Assembly (NCBI GenBank): GCA_018897155.1
Contig: JAHILE010000053.1
Span: 1-18,814, forward strand
Direction: 5' to 3'
DNA: 18,814 nucleotides
Source: Nanoarchaeota archaeon
GTDB lineage: Archaea > EX4484-52 > LFW-46
The position numbers and the translations under genes were made by a program. Below are positions 1 through 5,700 of the stretch, piece after piece (within the stretch, counting starts at the first letter, position 1; every line of letters begins with the position of its first letter). The notes below the pieces were generated by a model. It did no database searches. It was not told the DNA's origin and saw only the letters and a program-made list of their open reading frames with translations.

Positions 1-110
1 ATATAGTGCCCGGCGATGAAGCAGCATTTTCTGTTAAGGCTTCGGTACCAAAAGGAACGCCTGCAGGAGATGCTGTAACAGGAACTCTGACAATAATCGC
101 AACCTACTAA
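1..110 (+). CDS. 3' end of a probable secreted or structural beta-sandwich protein (partial)
   Basis: This is an open frame entering from the left edge (codons in phase with base 3) and ending at TAA 108-110. It encodes about 35 residues, including the stretch VPKGTPAGDAVTGTLTIIA. A 'P-x-G-T-P-A-G' turn followed by alternating small and hydrophobic residues is typical of the last strands of an Ig-like or beta-sandwich domain in secreted or virion proteins; that is an inference from sequence style, not a family match. No stop occurs in frame from the left edge. The start and most of the protein lie outside the window, so the function cannot be named. It runs on the plus strand, unlike most of the window. 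Confidence 0.6.
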   Translation, partial: IVPGDEAAFSVKASVPKGTPAGDAVTGTLTIIATY

Positions 111-188
111 ATAATGACTGAACGGCCGGTCCTCCCAAAGAAATAGGCTAAAAAGTAGCGTTCGCGTTGGTATAGGTTATATTTGAAC

Positions 189-220
189 GTGCGGGTTTAT
201 ATATTCGTGTAAACCCGCGC
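189..220 (+). promoter_or_regulatory. Hairpin with a TATA-like box in its loop
   Basis: Arms 189-199 and 210-220 pair over 11 positions (core GCGGGTTTA / TAAACCCGC, plus one G-T pair). The loop and inner stem carry TTTATATAT at 196-204. In an archaeon this could be a promoter flanked by a symmetric operator for the mini gene at 298, or a terminator for the gene ending at 110. The rest of the 111-297 spacer shows only a 14-codon ORF (257-301) whose stop overlaps the ATG at 298, possibly a leader peptide. Confidence 0.45.
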
Positions 221-297
221 TTCTCCCTCCCAATAAGAAGAAGTTACCTTTATTCTATGAGATTCTCTGTATTGTTGTCGATTTTCAAGGTCTTTCT

Positions 298-456
298 ATG
301 AAACTCTTTCAAAGTACATACTTTCTCGCCATCATCATGCTCGGTTTAGGCACAGGCGCGTATTTCAACAACCACATAGACCTTGCAGTTGCCTTTCTTC
401 TCGCCGGACTAATCAATGTGGCGGCAAATCTGCGCTTGAAGAAGCGTTCTACCTAA
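298..456 (+). CDS. Small two-helix membrane protein (52 aa)
   Basis: The ATG at 298-300 follows AAGGT about 9 bases upstream and reads 52 codons to TAA. The product has two hydrophobic segments, roughly residues 8-24 (YFLAIIMLGLGTGAYF) and 30-43 (LAVAFLLAGLINVA). They are joined by a short polar turn (NNHID), and a basic tail (LRLKKRST) follows. By the positive-inside rule the tail should be cytoplasmic. It lies in the same direction as the partial gene at the left edge and may belong to the same gene set. A 14-codon ORF (257-301) overlaps the start as ATGA, so translational coupling is possible. I recognise no family. Small hairpin membrane proteins of this kind are frequent in archaeal viruses and plasmids, but that is context only. 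Confidence 0.5.
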   Translation: MKLFQSTYFLAIIMLGLGTGAYFNNHIDLAVAFLLAGLINVAANLRLKKRST

Positions 457-597
457 ACCCTGCAAAGTAACTTAACGTCCCATCAGTTCTAAATACAACC
501 GCCTGTATTGGTGATGTGTCCAAAGGCATACGCGGCTTATTCATCGCGCTCCGCAGCTGTCTTTTGTTCTGAATCACGTCTTTCAGTAGCTTCATAG
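457..597. other. Spacer with no supported gene
   Basis: Stops break all plus-strand frames of useful length. A minus-strand frame here (537-719) overlaps the better-supported plus-strand fragment that starts at 598 and is treated as its shadow. I see no clear promoter or hairpin. Confidence 0.4.
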
Positions 598-945
598 AAA
601 TCACTGCGTATTAATTGGCTTTCAGAGCGTATAAAGGTTGCAAAGGTTGCCCAAGACATCACCGACGAACTCGAAGCCCAGCGTCTTGAACGCATACTTA
701 ATTTGCATTTGCAGTGCAAAGAACCAGAAATGATTGGTGAAGTTGTTGGATTGAAAAAAAGCGCGGTTTATGGAAAAATTGACAAAATTAATGAAATTTT
801 ACAAGATTTTACAAAGAATCCGAACTCGGAATTTAAAGAAAAATATCCTAATTTATATCAAAAATGGCAAAAAATTCCAAACTTCACCCCTCTGCTCTAC
901 AACATCTGGAATGTGAACCGGAATAAATGCGCACCGAATCCATAA
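598..945 (+). pseudogene. Fragment of a ParB-like/HTH-methyltransferase protein (C-terminal HTH and linker)
   Basis: The frame is open from just after TAG 595-597 to the stop ending at 945; a TTG at 703 is the first usable start. The peptide contains a helix-turn-helix region (EAQRLERILNLHL, then EMIGEVVGLKKSAVYGKID) followed by FTPLLYNIWNVNRN. From general knowledge of ParB-related phage and plasmid proteins, this HTH and the 'F.P.LYNIW' linker normally sit immediately before an N6/N4 DNA methyltransferase domain. Here the frame instead runs into the next repeated fragment, ends with CAPNP, and has no methyltransferase domain. No good ribosome binding site is visible. I infer a truncated relic; the family assignment rests on remembered sequence style and should be searched. 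Confidence 0.5.
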
Positions 946-1178
946 CCCAAGAAGCCATCGGCAAAAGGATAGGGTGGGAACGTGGTCAAGTAGCCAAATA
1001 TTCTATGATATTAGATAAGATTGTTCCAGAAAATTTAGAAATGGCGAAGAAGTATCAAACAGGTCGTGGAACTAAAGATGTTCCAAATGGTACAATCGAC
1101 TTCACAGAGGGCGGGCTTAGGGAATTGATAGGGTTGAACGTTATGCCCCCATGGATGTTTTTGATTGGCTTGATATAA
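927..1178 (+). pseudogene. ParB-like middle HTH fragment, copy 1 of a tandem duplication
   Basis: The ATG at 927 opens an 83-codon frame beginning MRTESITQEAIGKRIGW, the first helix and turn of a ParB/KorB-type HTH. It continues ERGQVAKYSMILDKIVPENL, then IDFTEGGLRELIGL, and ends in a short unrelated hydrophobic tail. The domain is only the central module of the larger ParB-like proteins; the nuclease-like N-terminal part is absent. It overlaps the end of the preceding fragment (598-945) in another frame. Its flanking segments are identical in DNA to those of copy 2, 260 bases downstream. It could still be translated as a tiny DNA-binding protein, but no ribosome binding site favours that. 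Confidence 0.45.
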
Positions 1179-1426
1179 TTAAAAAAATGCGCACCGAATC
1201 CATAACCCAAGAAGCCATCGGCAAAAGGATAGGGTGGTCGCGGGAGAAAGTCAAGAACTATAACACACTTATCGAACAAATTGGTACAGAGAATTTAGAT
1301 TTAGCAAAGAAGCACCAATTGGGTCGTGTACCATCAATTGGTACAATTGTACCAATCGACTTCACAGAGGGCGGGCTTAGGGAATTGATAGGGTTGAACG
1401 TTACCAACGTTACCAAACATATATAG
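1151..1426 (+). pseudogene. ParB-like middle HTH fragment, copy 2 of a tandem duplication
   Basis: A 91-codon frame starts MDVFDWLDIIKK and then repeats MRTESITQEAIGKRIGW exactly as in copy 1. The recognition-helix side differs: SREKVKNYNTLIEQIGTENL and a GTIVP segment replace the copy 1 sequence. The shared IDFTEGGLRELIGLNV then returns. The preceding FDWL..I segment looks like the residues that normally precede this module in ParB-like proteins, so copy 2 seems the more complete version. It ends at TAG 1424-1426, right after a tandem AACGTTACC repeat (1397-1405, 1406-1414). I see no convincing ribosome binding site. I infer a relic or a reservoir cassette rather than a full gene. Confidence 0.45.
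1337..1356. repeat. Perfect 20-bp palindrome
   Basis: The sequence ATTGGTACAATTGTACCAAT equals its own reverse complement. It lies in the divergent core of duplication copy 2. A half-site (ATTGGTACA) also occurs about 55 bases upstream, which suits a dimeric DNA-binding protein. Confidence 0.7.
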
Positions 1427-1602
1427 CGGAGTATATAGTTCTGTGGTGTAGTGTAAAGCGCGGTATCCTCGCCTTGCGGCTTGAAGACGTGCTGAAGGCT
1501 AAGGCGAAAGAACGACAAGGAACAAGAACAGACATTCGGACAACATTGTCTGAATGTTTCACACAAACAACCACCCGCGCCGAACTTGCGAAAGTAGTGT
1601 AA
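1381..1602 (+). pseudogene. ParB-like N-proximal helical fragment, out of order
   Basis: This frame is open from 1381 to the TAA ending at 1602. Its informative part is RLEDVLKAKAKERQGTRTDI followed by TTTRAELAKVV. In full-length ParB-like proteins a basic 'K..AKERQ..RTDI...TR.ELAK..GVS' stretch comes before the middle HTH; here it lies after the two HTH copies and stops at the point where the GVS turn would follow. The piece is bracketed by two GTAGTGTAA strings (within 1447-1456 and at 1594-1602). No start codon with a ribosome binding site is evident. It is therefore annotated as a displaced gene fragment. The family link is an inference from sequence style. Confidence 0.4.
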
Positions 1603-1682
1603 TTAAGTTCTCTATATAGCCCTTTGTTGCCGTCAGGGGTGTACTAAAGCATCGATTCAGGGCATTATAATAAACCTTAAAT

Positions 1683-1756
1683 CCCTATCAATAGACATAT
1701 TTTAGTTAATAGAAAATACCTATTTTCTATTATATTGAATAGGGGCTAAAAAAAAA
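1683..1756 (-). terminator. Nested inverted repeat and T-tract downstream of the left integrase
   Basis: The spacer 1603-1770 holds an inner hairpin with 11-base arms (1707-1717 / 1722-1732, loop ACCT) inside an outer pair (1683-1693 / 1733-1744) that matches apart from one bulged base. Read on the minus strand, the integrase stop is followed by a nine-T run (1748-1756) and then this structure, as expected for a terminator. The same structure could be a recombination site. The rest of the spacer shows nothing else. Confidence 0.6.
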
Positions 1757-1770
1757 GAATTAAAAACTGC

Positions 1771-2640
1771 TTACCAAATCTCGCCCTCTTTCTTTAGAAT
1801 TTTATCATGCTCTATTTCTGCGGGCGCGGTGTAGATTAAGGTTGTCGAACTTGATGCGTGATTCGCCAGCCTTTGACATAAACCGATGTTCTTTGTCTGT
1901 TCGTAGAACTGAATAATGCGCGTGGTTCTAATCCAGTGGAATGAAATGCCAAAGTCCGGCGACATAAGCTTTGCTTTGCGGGACTTATTCTTTAATTCAG
2001 TCCAGTACCGATAGTAAGCCTTAGACTGCGATTCGCCTTTGTTAATGAATACGCGCCCGTCTGCTATATTGTGGGTATCGATATACTCTTTAAGCAATAG
2101 GGCGGTGCTATCGTGAAGGTATCGCTTGATGTGCTTATCCCCTTTCTCTCTAAGCCAAAGGTATGTTCCCGCATCATCTGTTTTGATGTTCGGTGTGTCA
2201 ATAGAAAGAACACCACCGATACGGCAGGTTGTATCCCACAGACAACGAAGGATTAGATGTAGTTCGGGCGAAACACAGTTCATAAACGTCCTGAATGCCT
2301 TGAAAGATGAGATTTCGCGCTCATACTGTCTGGACTGCATCTTAATCTTCTTGTAGTCTGTCTTAAGCTCCTCATTCCAAGTTACACTACAGCCCAAGAA
2401 CTTAATGTACGACTTAAGGGCATACTTTCGCATGTAGTTTCTGCCGGATTCCACTAAGAACTTGCGGATAGAATTGATGTTTATGTCTGAGTTACTGACC
2501 TTATGTAGCTTCTTTATCTGAAGAACATATTTATCGCGTGAGAGGTCATTAAGCGTTGTGTTTTCTTTGAGCCATTTATCAAAGGCTTTCAGGTCTGCTT
2601 TGACATTCGCGGGGATTTCTTCTTTCTCTTTCTTTCTCAT
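1771..2640 (-). CDS. Tyrosine recombinase/integrase (XerA-like), 289 aa
   Basis: This is a site-specific tyrosine recombinase. Residues 1-105 form a SAM-like core-binding domain (KAFDKWLKEN...LSRDKYVLQIKKL). Residues about 106-289 form the catalytic domain. The full catalytic set is visible: R140 in TTCRIGGVLSI, K166 in REKGDK, H235 and R238 in SFHWIRTT, H261 in ANHASSSTT, and nucleophile Y270 in LIYTAP. The length suits XerA/phage-type enzymes. The ATG at 2640 overlaps the stop of the zinc-finger gene (ATGA), with GAGGCGAATC upstream. It is the last gene of a leftward operon and is followed by a T-rich terminator. It likely integrates, excises or resolves the element. It is distinct from the right-end integrase (17320-18597) in active-site type and in lacking a zinc ribbon. 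Confidence 0.9.
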   Translation of the reverse strand: MRKKEKEEIPANVKADLKAFDKWLKENTTLNDLSRDKYVLQIKKLHKVSNSDININSIRKFLVESGRNYMRKYALKSYIKFLGCSVTWNEELKTDYKKIKMQSRQYEREISSFKAFRTFMNCVSPELHLILRCLWDTTCRIGGVLSIDTPNIKTDDAGTYLWLREKGDKHIKRYLHDSTALLLKEYIDTHNIADGRVFINKGESQSKAYYRYWTELKNKSRKAKLMSPDFGISFHWIRTTRIIQFYEQTKNIGLCQRLANHASSSTTLIYTAPAEIEHDKILKKEGEIW

Positions 2641-2774
2641 ACTGATTCGCCTCGCCTTCTATGCACACCCTTATGCGAACTCCAAGACTGCGGGCCAAGA
2701 TACCATCGGTCACATCGCGCGCAGTAATGTTTCTTTGAGTGATAGTTGCCGCGCTGCGAGAGCTTTCCGAACAT
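2637..2774 (-). CDS. C2H2 zinc-finger mini protein (45 aa)
   Basis: The ATG at 2774 follows AAGGTGATTTGCC, a near-perfect archaeal ribosome binding site, which decides the start. The 45-residue product contains HYCARCDRWYLGPQSWSSHK followed by GVH: C19-x2-C22-x12-H-x3-H, a canonical C2H2 finger. The ends are basic (RRRGESV). C2H2 single-finger proteins are known from archaeal viruses and plasmids as DNA-binding regulators. The gene starts just 12 bases after the stop of the giant surface protein, and its stop overlaps the integrase ATG (ATGA), so it is translationally coupled to the integrase. An integration-linked regulator or recombination directionality role is possible, but that is inference. 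Confidence 0.75.
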   Translation of the reverse strand: MFGKLSQRGNYHSKKHYCARCDRWYLGPQSWSSHKGVHRRRGESV

Positions 2775-2786
2775 GGCAAATCACCT

Positions 2787-5700
2787 TTAAGCACCTTTTG
2801 CAACAACGATAGCAACAATAATCATAAGCACTAAGTAAACGAAATTAACCGAACTATCGCTTGCAACCGCGGGAGCGTTCGGGCTGATTAAAACAAGCAG
2901 CACCAGCACCAAAAGAAAGATGAAAAGAAATACAAATAACATAATAAGAGAATCCATTGAATCTTTTGGCTTGCCATATTTGACAACTACGATTAATGCA
3001 ACAAGAAAGGCTACTGCAAGTATCGGAACATATATTTGATGCCCACCTATTGTCTTGGGCGCAACCCATCCAAACGCCGGAGCTTTGCCGCTTTTGAAGA
3101 CGTAACTAAGAGCCTCAGTGATGTTATCAGAAAAAACAAACTCCTTTCGCGAAACTTCAACAGGCATTTCGTATGTTGTTCTTCCATCCGATATTGTGAA
3201 TGTGGTATTGGCAATCTCGCTTTTGTTAAGGATTGGGTCTGCAACAAGGCGAATATAGCTAATTCCGCTATCTATTCCGCCTTTTCCTTTAAAAATGGTT
3301 GTAAAATTCTGCATTTTAGAGCCGCCCATGTCGAATTTTAGCCACTTCACATTTGATGTAAATGTCATAACCAAATCATCATCAGCAGTGTTTCTTATTC
3401 TGAACTCGTATGTGTAAGCTGAGCTAAAATAACCGCTTAAGACTATTTTTCTTAATTCGGTATCTGTTTGCGATTCAAAAAGAACGAACTTTGCGGCACA
3501 GTCAACAGGGCATGTTTCGTTGTTCTCATTGATTTCGCATATTTTGTTGCCGCACATGGTTTGTGGGTTTGAACTACCTCCACCACCGCTTGCAGGTGGC
3601 GTAACTGGTATCGCGGTAGCTGTGTAATTCTGAGTTCCGTTCATCGAGCCTAAGTTGGATGAGCCATCAGAAGCGAAGAAACGGAACGAGTAATTGCCTT
3701 CGGTTGCAGGCGTATAAGATTTTACAAAGTAGCTCTCTGAGCCTGATTTATTCCCTGATAAGGTCATAGTGTAATTCGTTGCCGTCGCGTCGGGCTCTGT
3801 GATTTCAACAGAAACAAGCTGTACGCTGTTTAATTCTGTGACGTTTATCCCAACTGTGAAAGCGGTTGTTATCTGTCCAGTTGTTGCAGATATTGTTTGA
3901 TTGTGAACGTCAGGCGCAGTTGTATCCCCGATAGTAATTTCTGAAGAATTAGCCCACGTCGAGTTGTCCGTGCCGTCATTTGCTTTTACGCCGCATATGA
4001 CGTTATCGCCTAACGTGAGGTTGCCAGCGCTTAAATTTTGCGTTGTTGTTTCGTTAAGTATGCCGTTGATGTACCATTGAAACCTTTGCCCCGTTTCTAC
4101 ATCTTTATCAACGTCGTAATAAGTATATGTGCAATTCAAATTGTCAGTAATTTGAGCTGGCGATGGGGAGATTGCGGCGGTTACGACTGGCGCGGTGTTG
4201 TTCACAATAAAGCTTTGGATTGTTGTTTGATTCATATTTCCGTAAGTGTCATTCGCGTAAAAAAGATATGACACAGAATTAGTTTTGTTTGCTATATTTT
4301 GCACCGAAACATTCGACCAATTGCCTGAAAAATCATAAGTTGTGTTCACCCAAGTTCCGCTCATGTTGGTGCTGAAAATATACTGCGAAAGTCCGCTAAA
4401 TAAATCATTCCAAAGTGCGCTTATGCTTATTGTGTCGTTCTTTCTGATTTCTGAAGAATTGATAGAAAAATTTGAATAAGACGGCGCAATAGTGTCTATT
4501 GTAAAAGCAACGCTTGTTGAGTTGCTCGCTCCCAAAGAATTATTAACAAAAAATAAGACTGTATGCGCCCCTTGTGTCATTGTTGTATTTTTATAATTCC
4601 AGTTTCCGCTTGAGTTCGTCATTGAAACGTTTGCCGCGCCGTCTAAAGAAAACAACGCCGTTTCTACAATTTGGTTTAAAGTGATGTTAAACCAAGTTGT
4701 AGAAACGGCGTATGAAGCGTTTGCAGGAGATTGAATCGTTAGAGGCAAGTCTGGCGTTGTGTCGTTAAAATATGTTGAACCCGCAAAAAAAATTGCTGTT
4801 GAATTATATATCGTGCTAAACCATATTTTTATTCGTCCTCCCGAGCCAGAAGCGGAGCCAGAACCGCCTGATAAATTTAATTTGGCGGACAGATTTAAAA
4901 CATCGACATCGAGAAGAATTGTTCCGCCTGCCGCGCCGCCTCCGCTCCCGCCTGAGCCTCCTAAAGTTTCTGCGCCATAAACTCCGCCAGTTCCGCCTGC
5001 TCCGCCGCTTCCGCCTTTTGCGTTTATTTGCCCTTGCAGATTTGCTAACGGCGCTTTAAGGAATATTGCGCCTCCGCCGCGTCCTCCCGCGGTTCCGCTC
5101 GTTCCCCAATAATTATTTCCCGAGTCGGGCGCTACGTTTCCGCCTGAGCCGCCTGCTCCGCCGCCGCTTCCCAAAAAATATGTGTAGCCAAACGATGTTC
5201 CGTATTCGCTGCCGCCTGCTCCTCCTGCGCCTCCGTTGCTGTTGAAGCTTGTGCTTGTTCCTGCAGTGCCTGCGCTTCCGCTTCCTGCCGCGTTTGCGTG
5301 ACCTGCCGCGCCGCCTCCGCCGCCTCCGCCAAAAGCGCAAAGGTAATTCCCGCAAAAAACGGATGAGCTTCCGTTTGCGCCGCCGCTTGTTCCAGCGCCG
5401 CCGCCTCCGAAATTGCTTGCATAAACATTTACTGATGTTCCTCCCGAATATCCTTTTTCGTTTGCGTTAATAATAGAGGTTGCGTCTATCGTTATGTTGA
5501 TAGTTGCAGTTATATTTATGTATCCTGTTCCCGCGGTTGCGTTTAATGCCGCCACGTTGATTATCGCTCCGTTTTTCAGCTCCACATAGTCGTAAGTATA
5601 ATTTCCGAACATTTCTACTGATGTTCCGACAATAGTTAATTCAGGATCGATAAAAATCGGGAATCGGGCTGTTTCAAGCCACGTCTTATTGATTTTAAGC

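Larger units (their letters stand above)
925..1403 (+). repeat. 260-base tandem duplication with identical flanks and a divergent core
   Basis: Bases 925-977 and 1185-1237 (53 bases) are identical by eye, as are 1093-1143 and 1353-1403 (51 bases). Both pairs are offset by exactly 260. Between them the 115-base cores (978-1092 and 1238-1352) have equal length but differ heavily. The cores encode the recognition-helix half of the HTH. Confidence 0.85.

Noticed and set aside
225-235. CCCTCCCAATA also at 18684-18694, possible attachment-site pair
   Set aside because: Only 11 bases match, with no extended similarity around them; the 18684 copy is coding, and chance cannot be excluded.
537-719. 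Minus-strand open frame of 60 codons
   Set aside because: It overlaps the plus-strand ParB-like fragment, whose translation shows clear HTH character, and has no ribosome site.
5113-5470. Arg- and Pro-rich or Ala-rich open frames on both strands over the Gly-rich region
   Set aside because: They are frame shadows of GGN codons in the surface-protein gene, with highly skewed composition.
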